DNA of 6,203 nt from Sedimenticola sp. (GCA_030619405.1 JAUXBK010000161.1:1-6203); one strand, 5' to 3'. Shown: positions 1 to 6,150, counted from the first letter of the stretch. Numbers and translations: made by a program. The notes: generated from the sequence alone by a model not told the origin.

Positions 1-223
1 CGTATAGCGATATTTGCTCCCTCGGAAATCACAATAAGGATTCCACTCGGTCGCAAATTCGCTCTACGAATCAATATCTTGCACTCTGTAAGCACGATCA
101 CTTGCAGGATCTAGGTTGAAAATGCTTCAGGCAATACATGGTTCGTTGAAAAGCCGTAAACCGTAAGGTGATAACCATGAACGGTTGCCGATAACCCTTG
201 GATAGACTGGATGCCCTGCGACC
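1..223. other. 5' non-coding flank
   Basis: This stretch precedes the first gene and is AT-richer than the operon. Two forward frames stay open from the left edge to about 114-119, and one reverse frame is open across 1-97. None shows a recognisable protein motif, and the segment is too short to call a truncated gene. The last 80 bases hold a possible promoter and short direct repeats, described separately. I see no RNA gene here. Confidence 0.5.
146..175 (+). promoter_or_regulatory. Possible sigma70-type promoter for the operon
   Basis: TTGAAA at 146-151 matches the -35 consensus at five of six positions. GATAAC at 170-175 matches the -10 consensus at four of six, with an 18-nt spacer. It lies about 50 bases before the first start codon, where the AT-rich flank meets the GC-rich operon. 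This is a by-eye match only. The same GATAACC string recurs at 190-196, so the -10 assignment is uncertain. Confidence 0.3.
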
Positions 224-691
224 ATGGATAACCTGCTGCCGCTCATACGCAATGCCGCCCGTGCCCTGATCATGGATGAGGGGCGGATACTGCTGCTGCG
301 AAAGGAGGACGAGCAGGGCGAACGCTTCGCCCTGCCCGGTGGCGCCCAGGACCCTGGGGAACCTCTGGCCCAGGCCCTGGACCGTGAGTGCCGGGAGGAG
401 ATCGGCACTTCGGTAGAGATCCACGACCTGCTGTATGTGGCGGACTGGTTCAAACCGCGTCAGACCGACCCGCCCAGCCATAAGCACCTGGTGGAGTTCC
501 TGTTCCGGTGCAGCGTGCCGGCCGGGTACACGCCGGTGAACGGCTATCACCCGGACAAACATCAGCTGGAGGTGGTCTGGATGGAACTGGAGCGGCTGGA
601 GCGGATAGCGCTCCACCCCCGGTCGCTGGCCAGCTGGCTGCAGAGGATTCAGGAGCCAACGCGAAAGGTGTATCTGGGGTTGATCGACTGA
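224..691 (+). CDS. NUDIX hydrolase
   Basis: This 155-residue soluble protein is a single NUDIX domain of usual family length. It carries a near-canonical Nudix box at residues 40-62: G40, E46, then R54-E55-C56-R57-E58-E59 and G61. The REUXEE glutamates that coordinate catalytic metal are intact. The family cleaves compounds in which a nucleoside diphosphate or other diphosphate is linked to another group; the substrate here cannot be inferred. The ATG at 224 has only a weak ribosome site upstream. It is favoured because the ATG at 211 runs into a stop after six codons, and the domain's first beta strand begins directly after 224. The stop lies two bases before the next start, so this is the first gene of the operon. 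It may act on a product or by-product of the downstream kinases, which is inference. Domain call very likely; substrate unknown. Confidence 0.9.
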   Translation: MDNLLPLIRNAARALIMDEGRILLLRKEDEQGERFALPGGAQDPGEPLAQALDRECREEIGTSVEIHDLLYVADWFKPRQTDPPSHKHLVEFLFRCSVPAGYTPVNGYHPDKHQLEVVWMELERLERIALHPRSLASWLQRIQEPTRKVYLGLID

Positions 692-693
692 CC

Positions 694-2334
694 ATGCGTA
701 TCCCAAAGGTCATCCGGGAGAACATGCGGTTTCTCAGCGCCGAGGTGGACTCGCAGGTCACCAACCTGAAGCTTTTTTTCGATACCGGGTCGATGACCGT
801 CGGGAAGCGCATCCTGGACCGCAGTGGTTACGCCTATAACCTGAAGATGCGGATTCAGGAGAGCTGTCTGAGAAACATGGTTCGCAGCAAAGGAACGGGT
901 GAACAAGACTTGACCCTGCGGGCGATGCAGTCCATCGCTTCTGACCTGGACCGCATCGCGGAGCTGTGTCGTGACTGTGTTCAGAATGCGGGTTACCTGG
1001 CCAACAGGGGTTATCTGAAACATCGCAGCTACAGGCAGATGCTGAACCGGGTCAGCCGTGGTATCGGTCAGATCGTCGATGCGGTGCAGGAGGGCGATAC
1101 CAGAAAGGCGCTGAAGATCGGCCGGATCGAGCAGCATCTCGACCAGGCTTACAAGAAACTGCGGCAGAGCTACACGTTGCAGCTGAAACGGGCTAAGCAT
1201 ACTGAAGACCTGATCACCGCCCTGCTCGTAGCCCACGATATGGAGCAGATGGGAGATGCGCTGTTGAATATCAGTGAGTCCATCATCTCGGCCAACCTGG
1301 GTCAGCCCATCAACACCGAACGTTATCACTCGATGCGGGCGTCGGTGGCGCTGCTGGATACGGAAGAGGAACTCCCGGACCTGACCATTGAAACCATTGC
1401 CGAAACCCGCTCCGGGAGTGCCATCGCCGGCATCAGCAAGGCAGAGCAGCGTGACGCTGGCTATGTGGCGATCTACAAGGATGGGATAAAGCGCAAACTG
1501 AAAGAGGAGCGTCAGGGGGTAGAGAGCTGGCACGAAATATTTCCCGGCCTGGCCCCCCGTATCCTCTCCTATCAGAAGCGTGGGCAATCCGCAGCCCTGC
1601 TGATCGAACACCTGGCGGGTCTGACGTTCGAGCAGATCCTGCTGCACGAATCCCGGAAGATGCTGGAGGAGACACTGGGGGAGCTGAGCTCGACCCTGAA
1701 ATCCATCTGGCGGGAGACCCGGGTGGAGAATCCGGTCTCTGCGGGTTTCAGCGCCCAGATCTCCAGCCGGCTTCAAGATGTCTACACCATTCACCCGGAG
1801 TTTCAACAGGACGACAGCTGGATCTGCGACCTCAAGGTCCCTGCCTTCGATACCCTGCTGAAACGGGCAGAGGAATACGAGTCCGAGCTCAAGGCTCCCT
1901 TCTCGGTCTATATCCACGGCGACTTCAACGTGGACAACATCATCTACGACCCGCTGGAGAAACGGATCAATTTCATCGATCTGCACCGCTCTCGCTACAT
2001 GGATTATGTGCAGGATGTCTCGGTATTCATGGTCTCCATCTACCGCCTGCAGGTACTCGATCCACCGTTGCGGCGGCGGATCATGGAGGTAGACCAGGCG
2101 TTCTACCGGTTCGCCCGGAAGTTCGCCCACAAGCGCGGTGACACGACTTTCGAGCTGCGCCTGGCCCTGGGCCTGGCGCGCTCTTTCTTCACCTCCACCC
2201 GTTTCATTCTCGACAAATCCCTGGCCCGGGCCATGTTCCTGCGTGCCTGCTATCTGCTGGAGCGGGTTCTGGAGGTCGATCCCAGACAGGCGGAGAGTTT
2301 CCGCCTCCCCATAAAGGAGCTTTTCATTGCTTAA
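694..2334 (+). CDS. PhoU-like domain fused to APH-fold phosphotransferase
   Basis: This 546-residue protein has two parts. Residues 1 to about 215 are all-helical and PhoU-like. They have two copies of the family's signature helix: D84-L-D-R-I-A-E-L near residue 84, and H181-D-M-E-Q-M-G-D188 followed by N192 and E195. In PhoU these helices bind metal and relate to phosphate signalling. Residues from about 230 to 525 look like an aminoglycoside/choline-kinase (APH) fold. K262 in an IYKDG strand is the likely ATP-contacting lysine, and a linker LLIEHLAG follows. The catalytic loop is H408-G-D410-F-N-V-D-N415, and D429 in FIDLH is the metal-binding aspartate. The kinase therefore looks active; its substrate is unknown, and no antibiotic-resistance role is implied. 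The open frame runs back to 508, but that overlaps the NUDIX gene. ATG 694 sits just after the upstream stop and gives the expected PhoU amino end. No phosphate transporter genes are nearby. Confidence 0.85.
   Translation: MRIPKVIRENMRFLSAEVDSQVTNLKLFFDTGSMTVGKRILDRSGYAYNLKMRIQESCLRNMVRSKGTGEQDLTLRAMQSIASDLDRIAELCRDCVQNAGYLANRGYLKHRSYRQMLNRVSRGIGQIVDAVQEGDTRKALKIGRIEQHLDQAYKKLRQSYTLQLKRAKHTEDLITALLVAHDMEQMGDALLNISESIISANLGQPINTERYHSMRASVALLDTEEELPDLTIETIAETRSGSAIAGISKAEQRDAGYVAIYKDGIKRKLKEERQGVESWHEIFPGLAPRILSYQKRGQSAALLIEHLAGLTFEQILLHESRKMLEETLGELSSTLKSIWRETRVENPVSAGFSAQISSRLQDVYTIHPEFQQDDSWICDLKVPAFDTLLKRAEEYESELKAPFSVYIHGDFNVDNIIYDPLEKRINFIDLHRSRYMDYVQDVSVFMVSIYRLQVLDPPLRRRIMEVDQAFYRFARKFAHKRGDTTFELRLALGLARSFFTSTRFILDKSLARAMFLRACYLLERVLEVDPRQAESFRLPIKELFIA
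2314..2319 (+). promoter_or_regulatory. Strong ribosome binding site for a TTG start
   Basis: AAGGAG lies inside the last codons of the PhoU-APH gene, seven bases before the TTG at 2327. This spacing is near ideal. It decides the start of the ATP-grasp gene, which has no nearby in-frame ATG. Confidence 0.8.
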
Positions 2335-3217
2335 GATAGGTGTGGTGGGCATTCCCGGAAAATGGTCTACGGAGACGCTGGCGGATGCAGTCGAGGCCAG
2401 TACCGGTTATCGTCGGGTGATCGACATGGCGGAAGTGAGCCTGGATCTGGTCAGCGGCAGCCTGCTCCACCGGGGGGAGGACCTGTGCCGGCTGGATGGG
2501 CTGCTGATCAAGAAGATCAGCGCCAGCTACAGCCCCAATACCCTGGACCGGCTGGAGCTGTTGCGGGTGGCCGAGGCGGCCGGGGTGCGGGTGTTCAGCC
2601 GGGCGGAGAATATCCTGCGGCTGATCGACCGCCTCAGCTGCACCGTCACCCTGCGCAACCACGGTATTACCATGCCCGACACCCGGGTGACGGAGGATGT
2701 GGGGGCGGCGATGGAGGCGGTGCGGGAGTTTGGCAGCGCGGTGTTCAAACCCCTCTACTCCACTAAGGCCCGGGGCATGTGTGTGATCGAGGCGGCGTCG
2801 GGTGATGAGACCATGGAGCGGGAGATCCGCGCCTTTCAGGCGGACAACCCGATGCTGTACATCCAGCGCAAGATCGCCCTGCCCGGACAGGATCTGGGGA
2901 TGGTGTTCCTGGGCGGGGCGTATCTGGGGACCTATGCCCGGGTCTCCCAGGGGGACGCCTGGAACACCACCATCCACAGCGGTGGCCGTTATGCCGCCCA
3001 TACCCCGTCAGATGAGATCATCGAGCTGGCATACCGGGCCCAGGCACCCTTCGGGATGGATTTCACCACCGTGGACGTGGCGGAGACCGAGGGAGACCCT
3101 ATCGTATTCGAGGTCTCCGCTTTCGGCGGGTTCCGGGGGGCGCTGGAAGGCATCGGGATCAACGCGGCAGAACGCTACGTGGCTTATGCACTGAAACTAC
3201 TGAGCGACGGGGAATGA
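2327..3217 (+). CDS. GAK-system-type ATP-grasp enzyme (RimK-like)
   Basis: This 296-residue protein resembles RimK-like ATP-grasp ligases, which activate a carboxylate as an acyl-phosphate and join it to an amine or thiol. It matches the pattern I know as the 'GAK system ATP-grasp enzyme'. Residues 1-100 form the pre-ATP-grasp domain, beginning KIGVVGIPGKWS. K141 in VFKPLYSTKARG is the ATP-binding lysine with its glycine-rich loop. The QRKI...GQDLG segment, D250 and E262 form the rest of the nucleotide/metal site. One oddity is that the usual E-x-N metal motif reads E262-V-S264, so the asparagine is a serine. The start is TTG, chosen because of the strong ribosome site at 2314-2319 and because the protein aligns from its first residues. 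It overlaps the previous gene by 8 bases, and the kinase gene follows after one base. Substrate unknown; family assigned by recall of motifs, not by a search. Confidence 0.85.
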   Translation: MLKIGVVGIPGKWSTETLADAVEASTGYRRVIDMAEVSLDLVSGSLLHRGEDLCRLDGLLIKKISASYSPNTLDRLELLRVAEAAGVRVFSRAENILRLIDRLSCTVTLRNHGITMPDTRVTEDVGAAMEAVREFGSAVFKPLYSTKARGMCVIEAASGDETMEREIRAFQADNPMLYIQRKIALPGQDLGMVFLGGAYLGTYARVSQGDAWNTTIHSGGRYAAHTPSDEIIELAYRAQAPFGMDFTTVDVAETEGDPIVFEVSAFGGFRGALEGIGINAAERYVAYALKLLSDGE

Positions 3218-3218
3218 T

Positions 3219-4307
3219 ATGGATCTTGATCTGAACGGTGCCATCCAGCTGCTGCAGGGTGATGAGAGACTGGGTGACGATGCGCTGCTGCTCGACCTGG
3301 GGGGCTGTATCCTGCGTCTGCGCTCCAACTCCGGGGCGCTGGTGGAGAAGCTCAGGGACTACTTCGCCCATGTAGTGGCAACTGCCGGTAACCCGGATAT
3401 CGATGTCATCGCCATCGAACGCGCGCCCCTGCAGACGGGGCTGAAGTTCATCGACTGGAAACGGGAGCCGGGCAAGAGCGGGCGTAAGGACGCCTACCTG
3501 AACTTCCCCGGCGGGCGGCTGGTGCTCAAGGTGCGCACCGGAATGCTGTTTCTGCAGAGCGAGTCGGCCTGCATCGCCGCCGGTCCCTGCCTGGAGTACG
3601 ACAACCAGGTGATCAATTTCATCAATGCCCAGTACATGAACTGGCTGCAGCACCGGCAGTGGCTGATCTGTCATGCGGCCGGGATGGTCCACAATGGCCG
3701 CGGCTTCGGTATTGCCGGATTTTCCGGTGGTGGCAAATCCACCCTCATGCTGCACCTGATGGATCACGGTGAGGTGAAATACCTCACCAATGACCGGCTG
3801 TTCGTGAAGCCGATCGATGACAACGTCGTGGCCCGGGGGATACCCAAACTGCCCCGGGTCAACCCGGGCACCATCGTCCACAACCCGCGGCTGCACCCCC
3901 TGATTCCAGCACCCCAGCGGGAGTCGCTGCTGCAGCTCCCCCCGGAAAAGCTGTGGGAGCTGGAGGAGAAGTACGACGTGGATGTGGAGCAGGTCTACGG
4001 CAAGGGGCGTATCGTCCCGGAGGTCCCCCTCTCGGCCTTCCTGGTGCTGAACTGGAAGCGGGACGGCACGGCGCCGCTGGGGGTGAACGCGGTCGACCTG
4101 GGCCAGCGGCGGGAGCTGCTGGGGGCGATCATGAAATCCCCGGGTCCCTTCTATCAGTACCCGGACGGCTCCTTCTATCAAGACGACACCGGCTTCGACG
4201 AACAGGCCTATCGGGATATTTTCAGTGCGGTGACGGTCTACGAAGTAACCGGCCGGGTCGATTTCGAGGCGCTGACCGACTTTTGTCTGGAACGGCTGTT
4301 GCGTTGA
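3219..4307 (+). CDS. HprK-related kinase B (GAK system kinase)
   Basis: This 362-residue protein has a C-terminal nucleotide-binding domain like that of HPr kinase/phosphorylase, which phosphorylates a serine of the carrier HPr. Walker A is GFSGGGKST with K173. Before it comes H152 in ICHAAG, at the position of the conserved HprK histidine. After it comes LTN191-D192-R, at the place of HprK's paired aspartates, with the first replaced by asparagine. Residues 1-140 are a variable N-terminal domain that I do not recognise as the standard HprK N-domain. Residues 200-360 continue the kinase fold with a family-specific insert. ATG 3219 starts one base after the previous stop, with GGGGA at 3209-3213 as a modest ribosome site. 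Its direct pairing with the ATP-grasp gene is the hallmark of the GAK cassette. No HPr-like carrier is encoded here, so the target is probably not HPr. Substrate unknown. Confidence 0.85.
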   Translation: MDLDLNGAIQLLQGDERLGDDALLLDLGGCILRLRSNSGALVEKLRDYFAHVVATAGNPDIDVIAIERAPLQTGLKFIDWKREPGKSGRKDAYLNFPGGRLVLKVRTGMLFLQSESACIAAGPCLEYDNQVINFINAQYMNWLQHRQWLICHAAGMVHNGRGFGIAGFSGGGKSTLMLHLMDHGEVKYLTNDRLFVKPIDDNVVARGIPKLPRVNPGTIVHNPRLHPLIPAPQRESLLQLPPEKLWELEEKYDVDVEQVYGKGRIVPEVPLSAFLVLNWKRDGTAPLGVNAVDLGQRRELLGAIMKSPGPFYQYPDGSFYQDDTGFDEQAYRDIFSAVTVYEVTGRVDFEALTDFCLERLLR

Positions 4308-4331
4308 AACAGCCAAGAACAACCAATTGAC

Positions 4332-4335
4332 AGGA
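4332..4335 (+). promoter_or_regulatory. Ribosome binding site choosing ATG 4342
   Basis: AGGA lies six bases before ATG 4342. This supports that start over the in-frame TTG at 4327, which would add only five residues before a SixA-like amino end and would leave this site inside the gene. Confidence 0.6.
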
Positions 4336-4341
4336 ATATCC

Positions 4342-5310
4342 ATGAATCGAGAACTACTCATACTCCGTCACGGTAAATCAGACTGGAATGTGGAGGTGGA
4401 TGACTATCACCGGCCTTTGAAGGATCGCGGCAAACGGGATGCCCAGCGGATCGGTGTCTGGCTGCGGCAGCAGGGGCTGGTGCCGGACCACGTTGTCAGC
4501 TCCCCGGCGGAGCGGGCGATCGTGACCGCCGAGAAGGTGTGCAAGGCGATGGGGCTCGCCGCCGGCACCATCATGCAGGAGCAGCGTATCTACGCGGCGG
4601 GGCTGGAAACCCTGCTGGCGGTGGTTCGGGAGCTGCCCGGCAAGGCGCAGCGGGTGCTGCTGGTAGGCCACAACCCCGGGCTGGAGGAGCTGCTGACATG
4701 GTTGGTGCGGGATGAGGTCGGGATACCCCCCGACGGAAAGCTGCTCCCGACCGCCACCCTGGCACGCCTCGCGCCGAAGGGCGATTGGGCCGCGGGGGGG
4801 GAGGGGAGCGCCCGGTTGATCTCCATTACCCGTCCCGGCACCCTGCCTGAAAAGTTTCCGTTTCCCGATTTTCAGGGCGATGAGCGGCGGGAACGCCCTG
4901 CCTACTACTATACCCAGTCATCCGTGATCCCCTATCGGCTGCGGGGCGGCCGGCTGGAGCTGCTCATCGTCGCCTCCAGTAAAAAGAAGCACTGGGTGGT
5001 GCCCAAGGGGATCCATGAACCGGGCCTCTCCCCCCAGGTCTCCGCGGCCAAAGAGGCCCGGGAAGAGGCGGGTGTGGAGGGGGAGGTCGGGCCTGAGCCC
5101 CTGGGTGAGTACCGCTATGAGAAGTGGGGAGGCGTCTGCACGGTGGCGGTCTACCCGATGGCGGTCAGCCGGGTGATACCCGAAGCAGAGTGGGAGGAGC
5201 GCCACCGGGGGCGGGAGTGGGTGACACCGGATGAGGCTGGAAAGCGGTTGAAGCAGAAGGAGCTGGCCCCGCTGGTGGTGGTGCTGGAGCAACGGGTGAT
5301 GGGAGGGTGA
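4342..5310 (+). CDS. SixA-like histidine phosphatase fused to NUDIX domain
   Basis: This 322-residue protein has two hydrolase domains. Residues 1 to about 168 are SixA-like: R9-H10-G11 with nucleophile H10, R58 in SSPAER, and the second catalytic histidine H110 in LVGHNPG. SixA itself removes phosphate from phosphohistidine; relatives act on small phosphate esters. Residues about 190-315 are a NUDIX domain with the box at 223-245 (PKGIHEPG, then K237-E-A-R-E-E and G244-V). The metal-binding EE pair is present, but the usual E is L229 and the usual R is K237. WVVPKG resembles the Ap4A/diphosphoinositol-polyphosphate NUDIX branch. The order is opposite to mycobacterial MutT1, which is NUDIX first. 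The linker codes for AAGGEGS over a run of eight G at 4794-4801. The gene follows the kinase after 34 bases and ends in a 4-base overlap with the next phosphatase gene. Likely a soluble cytosolic enzyme; substrate unknown. Confidence 0.88.
   Translation: MNRELLILRHGKSDWNVEVDDYHRPLKDRGKRDAQRIGVWLRQQGLVPDHVVSSPAERAIVTAEKVCKAMGLAAGTIMQEQRIYAAGLETLLAVVRELPGKAQRVLLVGHNPGLEELLTWLVRDEVGIPPDGKLLPTATLARLAPKGDWAAGGEGSARLISITRPGTLPEKFPFPDFQGDERRERPAYYYTQSSVIPYRLRGGRLELLIVASSKKKHWVVPKGIHEPGLSPQVSAAKEAREEAGVEGEVGPEPLGEYRYEKWGGVCTVAVYPMAVSRVIPEAEWEERHRGREWVTPDEAGKRLKQKELAPLVVVLEQRVMGG
5307..5310 (+). promoter_or_regulatory. GTGA stop/start overlap (translational coupling)
   Basis: The GTG start of the last phosphatase gene shares two bases with the TGA stop of the SixA-NUDIX gene, giving a 4-base overlap. 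This arrangement usually means that ribosomes ending the first gene restart on the second, keeping the two phosphatases in fixed proportion. Confidence 0.75.
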
Positions 5311-5993
5311 TCGCAGCGCTCATACGCCATGGTGAGTATCATCAGCTCGTCGACACCCCCAGTGCTCATCAGCCGTTTCCACTCACGACCGAGGGCGAAG
5401 CGCAGGCCCGGGAGGCGGCAGGAACCCTGTGGCGGATGCTCGAAGAGCGGGGCTGGCGCCTGCTGCCGACCATCGACAGCTCCCGAATGCTCCGTGGCTG
5501 GCAGACGGCACAGATCATCACCGAGCAGCTGAGCGGCCTGTGCGGCACGCCGCTGCAGGTGGAGAGTTTCGATCAGCTGGCGGAACGGGGCGTGGGGTGC
5601 ACCGCCAATCTCAGCATAGCGCAGATCGAGGAGATCCTGCACCACGATCCCCGTTTTCCGGATCCGCCTGCCGGCTGGAAGGCGAACAGTCATTACCGTC
5701 TACCTCTGCAGGGGGCCGAGTCGTTGATGGAGGCGGGGGCGCGGGTCGCCGGTCACCTGCGGCGCCGGGCGGCCGAAGAGAACGGCGACAATACGGTGAA
5801 GCTGTTCGTCGGTCACGGCGCCGCTTTTCGCCATGCGGCGCACCATCTGGGCGTACTCAGTTTCGAGGATATCGCCCGCCTCAGCATGCACCATGGCCAA
5901 CCGGTGTTCCTGCAGTCGGCAGACGACGGGTGCTGGCGCCGGGTGGCGGGAGAGTGGAAGCTCAGAACCGGCCAGAAAGAGCCGATCGACTGA
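5307..5993 (+). CDS. Histidine phosphatase family protein
   Basis: This 228-residue protein belongs to the histidine phosphatase (phosphoglycerate-mutase-like) superfamily. R7-H8-G9 holds the nucleophile. R63 in SSRMLRGWQTA is the likely phosphate-pocket arginine. E93 in LAERGVG is the likely acid, and H170 in FVGHGAAFRH is the second catalytic histidine. All four are present, so it should be active. The presence of E93 sets it apart from the SixA-like domain of the previous gene and suggests a small-molecule phosphate ester or phosphoprotein rather than only phosphohistidine. Start is GTG 5307, sharing the GTGA with the previous stop. A GGGAGG run touches it directly, too close to be a good ribosome site, so translation probably depends on coupling. 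No earlier start fits, and the motif at residue 7 requires an amino end here. It is the last gene of the run. Substrate unknown. Confidence 0.88.
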   Translation: MIAALIRHGEYHQLVDTPSAHQPFPLTTEGEAQAREAAGTLWRMLEERGWRLLPTIDSSRMLRGWQTAQIITEQLSGLCGTPLQVESFDQLAERGVGCTANLSIAQIEEILHHDPRFPDPPAGWKANSHYRLPLQGAESLMEAGARVAGHLRRRAAEENGDNTVKLFVGHGAAFRHAAHHLGVLSFEDIARLSMHHGQPVFLQSADDGCWRRVAGEWKLRTGQKEPID

Positions 5994-6016
5994 TGGAAAA
6001 AAGCAAAAACATCTCG

Positions 6017-6075
6017 CGCAAAGGCGCAAAGACGCAAAGCAAGCGGCAAATCAAATCAATCCGTGTTTCATCCGC
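6017..6075. repeat. Dispersed-type repeat: CGCAAAG units then ATCCG units
   Basis: Three 8-bp units follow one another at 6017-6040, each CGCAAAG plus one variable base. Further on, ATCCGTG (6059-6065) and ATCCGC (6070-6075) form a second, looser repeat. From memory, similar CGCAAAG and ATCCGTG runs occur between genes in many unrelated bacteria and give spurious protein tails such as SRKGAKTQ, seen here in the frame starting at 5993. Its function is unknown; it may be a mobile or recombination-derived element. Whether other copies exist in this genome cannot be judged from one window. Confidence 0.55.
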
Positions 6076-6099
6076 AATTCTCAATATCAGACCTCAACA

Positions 6100-6116
6100 C
6101 CATGATTAGATCATGG
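6100..6116. repeat. Perfect inverted repeat, 7-bp arms
   Basis: CCATGAT at 6100-6106 and ATCATGG at 6110-6116 are perfect complements around a 3-base centre. No T run follows directly, so it is not a standard intrinsic terminator. It could be a weak hairpin or a protein-binding operator. Confidence 0.6.
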
Positions 6117-6125
6117 ATATATAAC

Positions 6126-6141
6126 TTATTAGTTCTAATAA
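6126..6141. repeat. Perfect inverted repeat, 7-bp arms, next to A run
   Basis: TTATTAG at 6126-6132 and CTAATAA at 6135-6141 pair around a 2-base centre, and eight A follow from 6140. The stem is AT-rich and the tract is A rather than T on the + strand. On the reverse strand the T run would precede the hairpin, so neither direction makes a normal terminator. Confidence 0.55.
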
Positions 6142-6150
6142 AAAAAATAC

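Noticed and set aside
81..87. CACTCTG shared by both flanks (also near 6171) as a flanking direct repeat of a mobile element
   Set aside because: A 7-base match without longer identity, terminal inverted repeats or a transposase is expected by chance.
1..119. Tail of a truncated gene at the left edge
   Set aside because: Two forward frames and one reverse frame are open here with no motif to choose between them; too short to support a call.
508..693. In-frame upstream extension of the PhoU-APH gene to 508
   Set aside because: It would lie wholly inside the NUDIX gene, codes for a low-complexity Gly/Ala/Pro-rich stretch, and the PhoU-like fold begins at ATG 694.
694..2334. Aminoglycoside resistance gene
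   Set aside because: The APH fold is shared by many kinases; the PhoU fusion and operon context do not support drug resistance.
649..2352. 567-codon open frame on the reverse strand
   Set aside because: It is antisense to a gene with clear PhoU and APH motifs; long antisense frames are expected in GC-rich DNA, and the translation shows no domain.
3159..4361. 400-codon open frame on the reverse strand
   Set aside because: It is the shadow of the HprK-like kinase gene, has no recognisable motif and has no suitable context.
6017..6075. CRISPR array
   Set aside because: The units are only 7-8 bp and contiguous, without unique spacers of regular length.
5429..6109. 226-codon + strand frame overlapping the last phosphatase
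   Set aside because: The translation is Arg/Gly/Ala-rich with no motif, and it overlaps a gene with all four catalytic residues in another frame.
5993..6109. 38-residue open frame starting in TGATG after the last gene
   Set aside because: The coupling geometry is tempting, but its sequence (NISRKGAKTQ and onward) is the translation of the repeat element rather than a conserved protein.
6126..6147. Intrinsic terminator of the operon
   Set aside because: The stem is AT-only except one pair and is followed by A rather than T on the + strand; on the reverse strand the T run comes before the hairpin.
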